This document shows, one piece after another, positions 13,714-25,119 of a stretch of 64,000 nt of DNA. Position 1 is the stretch's first letter. Each line of letters starts with the position of its first letter. The position numbers and the translations under genes were made by a program. The DNA lies in contig CM059586.1 of assembly GCA_030407085.1 (NCBI GenBank), positions 83,015,501 through 83,079,500 on the forward strand, in the 5' to 3' direction. The notes below the pieces were generated by a model. It did no database searches. It saw only the letters and a program-made list of their open reading frames with translations, and was not told the origin of the DNA. This stretch comes from Trichopria drosophilae (taxonomy: Eukaryota > Arthropoda > Insecta > Hymenoptera > Diapriidae).

Positions 13714-15035
13714 TGCACTGGCGATACTTTAATAGTAACATCTGTGACATTCGGGATATAGTCTGGAGATTTTATTTCTATGCTGAAGGCATCCAAATGC
13801 CCTCCTTTTGTCCTGGGGAATTCCTAGAGCACTTCATGAAATTCCGGGACGAACTTGTTTAATGTAATGTTGTATTTACTGAATAATTTAGATGACATAA
13901 AATACGTTCAGTTTTGACCAAACTTCTATAAGAAAAAAATCTTTAGATATTATGTTCAACGTTATAAGTAATTATTCATAAAAAAGGAAAAATAAACCGA
14001 TGTTCTTCGTAAAAACCACTTCTTAGTTTATCCTAAAAATGTCACCATTTTTGTTACTTTCCAATTGCTATCAATTTTATTCCTGGACATAGATAATCTA
14101 TAAGGCAATTATATAAAATATGATTGATTGTAAAATATTAATTACTATGATAAATATGTCATTTTTAACAAGTGTTACATCCGTGGAAAAGTTTTATAAA
14201 ATTATCCCAAGTAAAAAAATTATGCATGAATTATACATAATTTATACATAATCATCCATGTGAAGATTATGTATGGAATTGAGCACGCATAATCTATACA
14301 TGATCTTTACATAATGTACAAAAATATACATTAAAAATAATAATTATAAAAATTTAGTGTACTAATAATAAGTTTTATTCAACCAATTTCTATTTCTGAA
14401 AAATAAATACATTTGATATAACCATTTTGCCACCTGGGTTGAAATTTCAAGTGATGGAACGGAGACATCGAAAAATAAAGGCACACGAAAAAATGGAACA
14501 TTTCATTAAAAATAAAACATCCACCGACAGCCGACTGCAAAACTGATGTCAGATGATCACCGGTCAAATTTTCTTGGATTATCACAAACTTTCAAATATC
14601 GCCTGGAAAATCGTCAGAAATATCTTTGGGAGCATTTTTCAAAACGCAGTAAACATTGAAATTTTATAATATTTTATAAAATGATTGTAAAAATATGCTA
14701 ACTTTATATATAATTTATACATTTTTTATAGAACTATATTACACCAACTGTATTAAAATTGTATGCAATCTTAATAGAACTTTTCCACCTGGGTCCCATT
14801 CTTTTGGATTTCGTGGAGTGGGGTTTCTAATTATAAATTGCTCCTATCTCTACAAAAAATTTCTTGAATTAAAAAAAACATGGGTCACCTAAGGAACAAT
14901 ACATTTCGTAGAAATCATTTTTTAGATATCGACCTAATCCCTGAACACGATTGCAAATGGAGTCTATCAACAGATAACGTTATGATAAAAAATATATATA
15001 TTATAATTAATCAAGTCACATGATCCTATAATTAA
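13714..15035. other. AT-rich stretch with a CATAAT palindromic patch
   Basis: Around 14220-14330, repeated and inverted ATTATGCATAA/TACATAATC motifs form a small palindromic cluster. Otherwise nothing is recognised. Confidence 0.4.
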
Positions 15036-15860
15036 TCAAGTCATATCCGTACAGTGCTGTACCGATTCTAATATTCGAATATCTTGAAACAGATACGGAG
15101 TCCAAATTGATGAACCATAAAGCATGTTAGGCAAAATTATAGTTTTGTATAAGTATTTTAAGGTTCCTATATCTCTAAAACCTACTGTTGAACATTTTAA
15201 AAATCCCAAAGATGAATACGCCTTTGATACACACATTCGCAGATGGTCGGAAAAATTCCAAGAACTATTGAATAAAACACCCTTGTGTTTTGTTTGTTGA
15301 CCCCAAGTCCTAGTTGGTCGAACAAGTTTTCAATGATTGATTATTCAAATTATAATGGTAATTAAACGACTTTGAATTTGAACCCCTATAAAAATGCATT
15401 ACTTTACATTTATTTATATTTAACAGTAATTTATTGTTACAACACCATCTTTGTATTAAGTCTAAATCCTTTTGCAATCTCGAACTATCGAAAGGAAACC
15501 TTATGTGTGCGTAAAGTTTTACATCATCCGCGAACATTAAAATATTAGAAATAGAAATAAAATTAAAAATATAATTGCTAAACATTATAAAAAGAATAGG
15601 ACCTAAATGAGAACCTTGAGGAATACCTGATGTAGTTTTATATCCACCAGATTGAATGTCATTAATTTTCACAAAATACTCTCTATCACTATAATATAGG
15701 AAGAAATCCACGCAAGAAGGTTCCCTAGAACACCCATAGAAAAGATCTTAGACAAGAGAATTCGCAGTAGTAGTATACTATATTCTACCGTATCGAAGGC
15801 CTTGGAGAAATCGAGATGGATTGAATCAACCTGCCCCGACTCCCCCAAACCTTGGAAATA
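15036..15860 (-). pseudogene. broken non-LTR retrotransposon (LINE) reverse transcriptase
   Basis: Minus-strand segments encode recognisable reverse-transcriptase blocks in order: HLDFSKAFDTV (about 15830-15790), SGIPQGSHLGP (about 15625), the catalytic FADDVKLY (about 15520), and then the thumb and C-terminal part (KYLYKTIILPNMLYGS, 15236-15036). The frame changes at least twice and is cut by stops; the 5' part and endonuclease are missing. The motif spacing fits Jockey-like LINEs. It is a dead 5'-truncated copy. Confidence 0.9.
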
Positions 15861-17524
15861 AAATTACTATACAGCAATAGATTTGTGATTGTTAACTGAC
15901 CGAGAAATTTCGGAAAGTTGTCATTTTTATTCATTTCCAAAAATTGTCGGTCAATTCTCAATTAATTTTTTTGGCGTTAACTAAGATACCATCTGTAGTA
16001 ATTAAAATTGCCCTTAGAGAGCCCGAATTTTGAAAAATCCGTTCAGTCATTTTTTATTTACGGTTTTTAAATTTAAAGTTACAGTTTTTCTGATAAATTA
16101 CTAATTAAGCTAAAATTATTCTTGGAATTGTTTCAGAGAATCGTTCTTTTTAACATTATATTCTACTCCATATAAAGAAAAAGAAGAAAGACAGAAAAAC
16201 GAAATACTAAAACATGACATTTTCAATAGGCTACATGCTCCAAAAATGAAGTAACCCAGAAAAAATATATGCATAACGTTATATCCTAAAAATTCAAAAC
16301 AGTTTTTGTGTCAAATTTTTATAATAATAAGGTATAAAAATAAATTAATAAAATAGGTCATCTTCAGAGACCATTGTAATTGGCAGTGACGACATAAAAT
16401 TAGTCATTTGGCACGAACTATTCCCTTTTGTTGGTTTCTGATTGGCCTTTCTTGCAGGAAATTATTGCCCGTTTCTAAACTAAAAAAAAAGTACTAAGAT
16501 AGTTTTTAAGAGTGATCTGCTTTGTTTGAGTGACTCATCAGAACCGAAGAAAATAAAACTACTTGTGCTGCATGGCTAAAAACGTCACTACCAATAACAA
16601 CCGTTTCTGAATATGACAATATAGAAGTTTCAATGGTTTATTTTGATATTTTATGACTATAAACAAATTTTTTAAATATTTTTTTTTTTAAACTCAGTGG
16701 GATCTAAAATAACACATATATTTTTTCTGGATTTTGTCATTCTCGATGCAAGTTGCCTATTACCGTCAAGGGATTCGAACCCAGGATTCGATCACAGCTG
16801 CATCGTGAATGTAAGTAAATTTTACAATTACAATTTCTCGTTTAGGTTATCTTATTTGTTCACTATTCATACAATTTGTTAAGCATTAACAAAATCAGAT
16901 GTTTGTGCTTTTAAGAGGTTGTTACAAATGAGATTTTTGTTAAAAAATCGTGTGTCTTAAACAATTTGTAATTAACAGAAACTTCTCGGTTTGTTCAAGT
17001 ATTCTATAAGTACCGGAAATCAACTTCAAAATTTTTAAAGTTACAATATTTATACAATTTTTTTTAATGGTGTAAATATAATCCATATACAGACCACTAA
17101 AATGCGTCAATACTTATTTTAATATTGTTATTGAAATTAAACATATGTTAAATTTCAGTAAATACCTCGGAACGATGATTCCTCTATTTCTGATAGTGTC
17201 ACCGCCTTTTTTTGGAATTTCTGGTTAAATTATGGGAGGTCTCAGGCTAGTAATTGTGGAGGAGTGGAAATAGAAAAGTCAAAATTACAGACTTGAAAAG
17301 TCCAATTTATGTAATTTAAAAGGCGTGGAAACCGATATGGTTCTATTAGAACTATAATAATCAAATAATAATCAAATAACTCTAATAATCAAAATATTTA
17401 TCATACACTTTGTAGTATAGGTTTAGTGTAAAGAAATTTTTGTTTTTGATATAATATGCGGCCACTCGGCTGCATCGGTCAGCACTCATCCCTAAAGTCA
17501 TACTCTACGGACTTGAAAAAGGCA
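15861..17524. other. AT-rich stretch, apart from the SINE piece at 16.77 kb
   Basis: No supported gene. CATCTGTAGTAATTAAAATT near 15990 resembles CATCTATAATAATTAGAATT near 56950, so the two sites share a low-copy repeat. Confidence 0.35.
16750..16820 (-). mobile_element. tRNA-derived SINE-like fragment
   Basis: The minus strand reads TCCTGGGTTCGAATCCCTTG, with a perfect B box GGTTCGAATCC. No intact A box is found. Confidence 0.5.
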
Positions 17525-17690
17525 CAAAAACTTTACGCATACATATATCAACAAATAACGTTCGATATACAGGCATATATAAGAGGTTCAATTTTACGCA
17601 CTGCTCCTATCTAATCGCATGTTAAATGACGGTGCGTAAAGTTGAACTTTACGCCCTTATATCGAAAACTACTATTTGTGTATTCAGATT
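17525..17690. repeat. imperfect palindrome with AACTTTACGC arms
   Basis: AACTTTACGC, GATATA and TTTTACGCAC blocks reappear inverted within about 150 bases. A small foldback remnant. Confidence 0.4.
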
Positions 17691-19039
17691 TTATGAAAAC
17701 CTCCACAAAAATTTTCTCGAAATTTTGAGTTTTTAATTTTCCATACTCTGCACAATTGTTGCAGGATATTAAATGTTATGATTGTAATGATCTATTCTTT
17801 ATTTCGCGAACTACAACATTTTATGTGGTAACGAATTATTGCAAATTAATATAGATAAAGGTTTTGATTGTCGTTGTCAAATTCCATCTCTCTCTTTCTC
17901 TTTCTATTATTTTAGTATTTAGCAATATAAAAAAAAATGTTTTTTCTTCAGATTTGTATAAAATTATACAATTTTCTCTGAATTTTTATTAATTTCCATC
18001 ATAAATATCCTGTGTACTAATCTTATCAATATCTATCCGTTTTTAACATTTTCCATCGCTGCTTATCGTTCATTTTGATATCAAGAAATTGATAACCTTC
18101 GATGACTTTTCATAATTTCAACTTTCACTTTCTATCACTTTTTACAAAGGTCATTTTTAATCAATTACCAATTGCGGTAATTATGAAAAGTAATTGACAT
18201 TTACTTCATAACTTCATATATCAATTTTTTCCATAGGTCTATAATAGATTTCTTTAATATATACGTAATACATTTACTTTAAATGGATAAGATTAATACA
18301 CATACCATAAATTCCAAAGGATTGATAAGATCAGCAATTCTAGTCATAATTAACATTTTACGAAATTTGATTAAGGTGGAAAACTATAATTACACATGAA
18401 TTGTATTACAATACTAATTTGTTACGTCACCACTATTTGTAATTTTAATATAAAATTAAATACAAAACCAAACATTAAGTCATAAAGAGGTATATTGCTT
18501 TATAACAATTTTTATAAGAGTATTATAAAGTTTAGTGCATCTCGGCGACATTTACTTTGTAATGATATGGTTAAATTCAATTTACAGTTTCTCTATATAA
18601 TCTAAACTTTATTATAATGGGCCGTCAATAATCCACATATTATGATTGATTTAAATCCAGCGCATTAAAATCAGGAAAAGTTAATTTCAATAAAACCATC
18701 GGCCCTCATTAAAATACTTTAATTTAAAACTACCAATGCGTCGCTGATTGAATAATTTATTGTGAGTCTCATTTTTTATTGAAAAATTTCGTAATTTATT
18801 TCTCTGATATAAAATAAAATAAGTATATAGTGTATATAGCGTATCTCGTATAGAGCTAATGCTTTACCGATGGATCAATGTCTGCCTTGAAGAATATTTA
18901 CTAAAATTAATATATTTCCCTTTAAACTTTTAATGCCCAAATGTGCGGAATTTACACAAGGAATGAATCGCTATGGTACTCGCAAAATAAAAATGTAAAA
19001 AAATCGATATAACCAATCTTAAACTCAAAAAATGTTCTG
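17690..19039. other. AT-rich stretch with nothing recognised
   Basis: No supported gene; no strong repeat. Confidence 0.35.
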
Positions 19040-19240
19040 GTGCAATACGACCGAACTATTTTTTTCTGGTTATAACAACGAGAATTCTTGGTAGTTTAAT
19101 TAAAAATGTATTGTTTTAGCAATATTGCCAGTTAAAGCAACAATATTTCTGTTTAAACCAACCAGAATTCTGGTTATTTTAACCAGAAAAAATAACAAGG
19201 GCTTATTTAATCATCTTTTCTAGTTATTTCAATTTTTTTC
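19040..19240. repeat. ACCAGAATTCTGGT palindrome cluster
   Basis: A perfect 14-bp palindrome at 19161-19174 is followed by AACCAGAA. TTCTGGTTATAACAACGAGA lies at about 19066 in the same block. Probably a small foldback repeat. Confidence 0.45.
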
Positions 19241-19439
19241 TGATTGTGCCACGTTTTGGGTAACTCTATCTTATAAAGAATAGGAAAAATTTTCGAAAAA
19301 CGTCATTTTACACAACTTTTTTTTTTAAATACCCAAAAAACACAATTTTTTAACTCCGTGCGCGAAATAGAATTTCGCGCACTATTTTTAGTGCGCGAAG
19401 TAACCCATTTGCGCACTGCACTTCGCGCACTGAATTGAG

Positions 19440-19685
19440 TGCGCGAAGTACTCGCGTCGCTCGGGCAGCAAACCTCCCGCTCAGGAATCGCGCGCTTTCC
19501 TCCCGTGTGGCATTCACTATTTTTCTCCCGACCCCATCCATTACTCCCGCTGACGTCACTTTCCGTCCCTAGGGAGTAATGCGAACGAAGTGCGTATGTG
19601 CGCTGGCGCCCGGGCGGAATCGTCAACTTTCGTCCCGCGTTCCAGGCATGGAATACGGACATTCCGACGCGGTCGGGAGAAAAAT
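19440..19685. repeat. dispersed GC-rich repeat, copy 2
   Basis: It shares CTTTCCTCCCGTGTGGCAT, CGACCCCATCCATTACTCCC, GTCCCTAGGGAGTAATG and GACATTCCGACGCGGTCGGG with 8345-8845. Just left (19365-19450), GTGCGCGAAGT-type inverted repeats abut it. Frames inside are by-products. Confidence 0.8.
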
Positions 19686-19689
19686 ATAT

Positions 19690-20335
19690 TGTTAAATAAA
19701 TACTGGACATTTTTTTTGCGCATCGTTCATAATTTTATATTAAAATTTAACATTTTTCAAACAAATACAAGAAATCAGCAATGATGCGTTTTTATTCTAT
19801 TTCGAAAAATTCATTATTGAAGTTAGCCGGTCGCCCCAAGCGCGTGCATCGTTGAAGGGGCACGGGCCGTTTTCATTCTCACGGATATACCGGCCAAATT
19901 CAATAATCAATTTTTCGAAAACGAAGAAAAACAAGACACATCGTTGCTGATTTTTTGTAGAATACATAGATTTTGGTAGTTTTTAACAAAAATTGGTTTA
20001 GAATTTGTTGTCATCTTGTTGGTTATTTAAAAATGATGGAAAAAATATATTGTTAAATAAATACTGGACATTTTTTTGCGCATCGTTCATAATTTTATAT
20101 TAAAATTTAACATTTTTAACACAAATACAAGAAATCAGCAATGATGCGTTTTTATTCCTTTTCGAAAAATTGATTATTGAAGTTAGCCGGTCGCCGCGAG
20201 CACGTGCATCGATGACGGGGCACGGGCCGTTTTCATTCTCACGGGTATACCGGCCACATTCAATAATCAATTTTTCGAAAAAGAAGAAAAACAAGACACA
20301 TCGTTGCTAATTTTTCTTAGAATTCGTAATCAGTG
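19690..20335. repeat. 361-bp tandem duplication of a foldback repeat
   Basis: GTTAAATAAATACTGGACAT starts units at 19691 and 20052. Each contains ATCAGCAATGATGCG and its inverse around a GC-rich core (GGGGCACGGGCCG), so a unit folds into a long hairpin. A third, more diverged copy lies at 10600-10880. Confidence 0.85.
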
Positions 20336-20339
20336 TCGT

Positions 20340-21384
20340 CCGCCATATTACATCCCCGATATTTTATTTAAAAATACACCTCGATCCTTATCAGCGTCTC
20401 CAACAGCGGTCAAGTACTAAGTTTCAAGCAAATCCAATTAATTTCTAACAATTTTTTACGACCTTTTTATGACATTTTTTATTCGTTAATTAAAATTTTT
20501 TGTTATTAACTGTTTTGTTACTAACTCCCTTAAATAAGAAATTTCATAGACATTCGTTAATTTATTACTTTCTTTCCTGCCCAAAACACGTGGGTACCAA
20601 TCGAAGCAAGTGTTCTTCATTGCGTGAATAGATTTTATGAATACTGCAGAAGTTGACGATGTTTCTGAACATTTTGAGTTAAAGTATACGCAAGCTAAAT
20701 TCAACATATGCTATTTAAATAACTATTTTTTTGCATTTTTTCGTTTGGAAGCTTGACTTTTGAAGACACCAAATTCGTTATACATATAAATATAGGTGTT
20801 ACGCATTCGAGTATGCATGCTGTTAAATGTTTTAATTATTTTGTGGATAATGTAATCTTGTTGTAATATAAATAAGTTATTTCAATTTGATAGCTAAATA
20901 ATTATCAGATTTAGAAGTCGTCATTACGCGAGTTTTAAGGAAAAGAATTTTATACCTACGTAGAGTACACCAATGCTACAAGAATTTTTAAAGCATTATA
21001 ATTCATAATAACTTCTGTTATATTAAAAAAAAATTAATGACACGAATTGTGGAATTCGTCAGTTCGATGCATTATTGTGTAGCCGTGGGAGGTATTGATA
21101 TAAATTACTTGTACGTGGCAATCAAATTACATAAAACGCACACTTATGCATATGTTATTTCGTAATACTTAATACTTCAATCATTATCAAAAAAAAAAAT
21201 TGAGATTGTGAAACTTTTGTTGCTATGTAGAAAAATGCCACAATTATGGTTACCGCTATAACGTACAACTCATTAGACCTAATATATTTGTTGAAATTAA
21301 ACTAAGTGAACCTTGTAATCTAATCATTTATTCTGTCCGCATATTTACTGGGGGTTATCGATTTCTTTCGAATCATTAATATTT
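20340..21384. other. AT-rich stretch with nothing recognised
   Basis: No supported gene or clear repeat. Confidence 0.35.
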
Positions 21385-21632
21385 GGATCATTCCACGTCA
21401 ATAATGTCAAAGCAGTGGTGGGTCAAATATGCAAAATGGCGGCCGTGACGTCGCGACCAATGACTTTCATAAAATTGAGATATCTAGCTTTTTTAATACC
21501 GCATTTAAATTATGCTATGTTTTCAAAAAATATTTTACCACGATATTTTTCACACCTACACCTATCAAATATTTCGTTTTCTTCTGATTCTGCGACCCAG
21601 TACAACTTTCATATTGTTGACGTGGAATGACC
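21385..21632. mobile_element. 248-bp MITE with GGRTCATTCCACGTCAA ends
   Basis: GGATCATTCCACGTCAAT is inverted at the right as TTGACGTGGAATGACC. It carries AAAATGGCGGCC (21433-21444), an excellent YY1/PHO consensus match. The 71-codon frame inside is a by-product. Confidence 0.75.
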
Positions 21633-21661
21633 CTTCTAGAACCTATCATGCATTTACAATA

Positions 21662-22842
21662 TGAGCCGCCGGAAAGTAAAACCGCACTTAACATTTTTTT
21701 TTACATTTCAGTTGGCTCCTGATGTCTGAAAAGTAAATGTTCGGAAAGCAAACTTTAATTACCATAACCTTATTGGAAATTTTATGCCGCATCTTTTTTC
21801 ATCTATGAAAAAGATTGATATCTCATACCATTTTCGAGAAAAATGAAAAAAACGAATTTTTAGAGAAAGCGAATTTAAATAAAATTTTCACTTCAACTCG
21901 TCCGGAAACAGAAAGTTATGAATATTTTTTGTTGAAAATTACATGAATTGTAGTTTTGACTACACTAAAGATAACAAACTTTGAACGAAAAGAAATCATT
22001 TGTGTCGAAAAAAGTTATGAATTTTTTTCTTGTATTGCGTCATAATTATGTTTTTCAATGTTCACGAGCTTCGTTTAGCGGGAAAATGTTCAATAAGTAA
22101 GTACCTTCAATGAAGAAAATGTTCATTCAGGTATAATACAGTTTTGTACAAAATAGTTTTACAATCAGTGTAACCGTTTAGGAAATATTATTAAAAAAGT
22201 GTTTCCTGAGAAACGCGTGTGAATAAAGTATGTCTCCTTTGTGCCGCGCAATCCGCTGCTCGCCGCATCAGTGTTCCTCCCGAGCGTGTCACGGAATATG
22301 CTGTTTTAATTATCTGTTAATTATTTTCTAAACGGCTACACTGATTGTAAAACTACTTTGTACAAAACTTTATTAAACCTTAATGAACATTTTCTTTACT
22401 GAAGGTATTTGCTTACTGAAAATTTTTCCGCTAAACGAAGCTCGTGAACATTGAAAATCATAATTTTGACGGAGTACAAGAAAAAAATTCATAACTTTTT
22501 TCGAGACAAATGATTTCCTTTCGTTCAAAGTTTGTTATCTTTAGTGTAGTCAAAACTACAATTCATGTAATTTTCAACAAAAAATATTCCTAACTTTCTA
22601 TTTCCGGACGAGTTGAAGTGAAAATTTTATTTAAATTCGCTTTCTCTAAAAATTCGTTTTTTTTCATTTTTCTCGAAAATGGTATGAGATATCAATCTTT
22701 TTCATACATGAAAAAAGATGCGGCATAAAATTTCCAATAAGGTTATGGTAATTAAAATTTATTTTCCGAATATCGACTTTTCAGACATCAGGGCCAGTTG
22801 AAATATCAAACGTTTATGTACGGTTTACCTTCCTGCGGCTCA
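21662..22842. mobile_element. 1.18-kb long foldback element
   Basis: The arms of nearly 0.5 kb are closely similar inverted copies, e.g. TCTGAAAAGT, CATAACCTTATTGG, GAACATTTTC and CACGAGCTTCGTTTAGCG. They run from TGAGCCGCCGGAA outside to TTAGGAAATA/TATTTTCTAA near the centre. The central spacer (about 22200-22310) is GC-richer. TTACAATATG occurs at 21654 and 22854, a possible 9-10-bp target duplication of the Mutator type. No ORFs. Confidence 0.8.
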
Positions 22843-23572
22843 GTCTTGAATTCTTACAATATGTTCAGTTAGGTTAGATTATACCATTCAACTGGCCGTA
22901 TGTACTGAAAAATACTTCTTATATATAAGTTTTGAACATAGTTCAAACTATTATTTTTCAAGGGAAATTCAAATTCGCACGTTGATTTTAGAGCGAATAC
23001 AGTGTGATGTACTTCACCGAACTATTTATTAAAAATAGGATATTTGCCACACAAAAATACATGTGTTCTTTTGTTTATAAAAAATAATTGTTTGTAACAA
23101 TGTGTTATAAACAATTTAGTCAAAAGTGGTTTTTAACCTCTATATTAAAAACGTGTGTTTACTACCTTTATCAAAATTGTTTATAACAAATTGTTATAAA
23201 CCAAAAAACACGTGTATTTTATAAACGTGTCTTTCCAATAAAAAGTTTGGCACTATCTGCGATAAACTAGGCATTGAACCGGGCTTTCGCCCGTACTGTT
23301 TATTTATTATCTTTAACAACAAATTGATGATTTTTTTTACAACACATTATACATGTGTTCCATGTGATTTTTCTCATAAAATCGATTGTCTCCTAATCGA
23401 TTGAATCCTATTTCCAATAAATAGTTTGGCGCTATCTGCGATATAAGTTGGCATTTTGAAGCTTCCAGAGTGTGTACGCTGTAGAAAAAGAAAAGGAATT
23501 TGGCCACGTTACACCTTGGTTACAATTAAGCCCACGTTGAACGTGGTAATCTTCTAACGTTTAATGCAACAA
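22843..23572. repeat. AT-rich region with TTTATAAC/GTTATAAA foldback motifs
   Basis: TTGTTATAAACAA-type motifs recur around 23080-23230, and two copies of CCAATAAAAAGTTTGGCAC / CCAATAAATAGTTTGGCGC (23235 and 23412) head similar CTATCTGCGATA segments. This is a decayed direct duplication. No gene. Confidence 0.45.
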
Positions 23573-24560
23573 GGGTCATTCCACGTCAGAAATATCACGA
23601 TTTGCAAGGGGTCTTCGGATTTGTTCGAAACTTGGTATCATTATACCTCCATATGACAGATAAATTATGCCCAAAGGATTTTTGAAAATTTTCAAAATTA
23701 CGCGCACAACGAGGTGATTAATTTGAAATCGAATTATTTTTCAAACCATTGTAACTCTGGAGGGGGTAATTCGATTTTTTTATGCAATTTGATTTTTTTT
23801 TTAAATAAAAAACTAAGAGTAACTTTTTTTAAGACAAAGTATGTTAAGGGGAAGGGGGTTCTAAAAATGCTCTGCGGATAAAGTAAGAATTTACGCTAAC
23901 AAACGTAAATTAAATCTCACTGAATGAAGCTTCTAAAATTGGGGCTCTTTAAAGGTAACTCCAATTCACCGTTAGAAAACCAAAGAACTTAATTCCGAAC
24001 ATCCAGAATTTTCGGAAACAAGTAAGTAGGTATTCGAAAACTTAATTTTTTTTTAAGGCACATTGTTGAAACTCATTTTATGGTTTTCGGTAGTGTCCAG
24101 ATTTCTTATGCCACAGTTGATCTATTGTTTTGCATTATCAAAAATGATTTCCTTTATATGAAAACTTGGCATGTAAAAAGTGTTTTTACATTAAAAAGTT
24201 TTAGGCGTTTACTTCAACTCTACTCATTTAAAAGTCAGTTATTAAGTTCAAATTCATGACTTTACTATAAAAAATGGCAGTGAATTTTACAAATCTTTAC
24301 GTAGAAGATGGTAAAATTACAACGAGTTGTAATATTACCGAATGTAATGTTGGGTTCTTATCTTTGGCGATTAGGAATCTTACAACGCGTTGTAATTTTA
24401 CCATGCTACACGTTGATAAAAATCGAGCACACGCTGAACGTGGTAATTTTATCATTCGAGAGGAAAACATATCAAAATTGCTAAAATGACAACTTACAAA
24501 CAGAAAACTTATAAGTTTTCTAACAAAAAAAAATCAAATTGCATAAAAATCGGAGATTTA
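23573..24560. mobile_element. probable diverged inverted-repeat element starting GGGTCATTCCACGTCA
   Basis: The left end GGGTCATTCCACGTCA matches the end of the element at 21385-21632. Inside, TTTTATGCAATTTGATTTTT (about 23778) is inverted near 24533. A matching right end was not found, so the boundary is uncertain. Confidence 0.4.
24300..24410. repeat. paired TTACAACGNGTTGTAA palindromes
   Basis: GGTAAAATTACAACGAGTTG with its inverse (about 24310-24340) forms a 30-bp near-perfect palindrome. A second copy (TTACAACGCGTTGTAA) lies at about 24380-24396. Related GTTGAACGTGGTAAT motifs are at 23535 and 24430. Probably inside a larger foldback repeat (about 23780-24560). Confidence 0.6.
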
Positions 24561-25119
24561 CGTTTCGGTAAACTTAGTTGTGAATCAAATTTTAGATTAA
24601 ATCCTAGACTTTTTAAAAAAAAGACAACTTTTCCATCTGAACGTGAAGCATTCTGATTAAATGGATTCAAAAATAGCAACCCCGAAAAACTCTACGAAAA
24701 ATATTTTCAAAATATGTCCGCAGATATGATTCGCCACTTAAATTTTGAAATTCTAATTTCTAATAATTTATAACATTTATTTATATTAAGGTACTTAATT
24801 TGTTTTATATTTTATTACATTTTATTTTTTTGTACATCTGTCAATACATATTACATTTAATATTTTTGCACATGTTGAGTGGTTTTGAAAATAAAACGTT
24901 AATAATATATTGACAAAAAAATTTCCGAATTTCATGAAAATATTTACTTGAATAGACGCAACAAAATATTTACTTGTAATAGAAAAATAGTTTGTTAATT
25001 CAACTAAATATTAATTAGATTTTATCCAGCAAGTAAATATTTATTTAAATTAAGAAAATATTTCCTTATTTTAAGTAAACATTTACTTGAAATTAGGAAA
25101 TTTTTTTTTCAGTGTATAT

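Noticed and set aside
19303..19710. 135-codon minus frame and the similar 85-codon frame at 8345-8602
   Set aside because: They share protein similarity only because both read the same dispersed GC-rich repeat; one is broken relative to the other.
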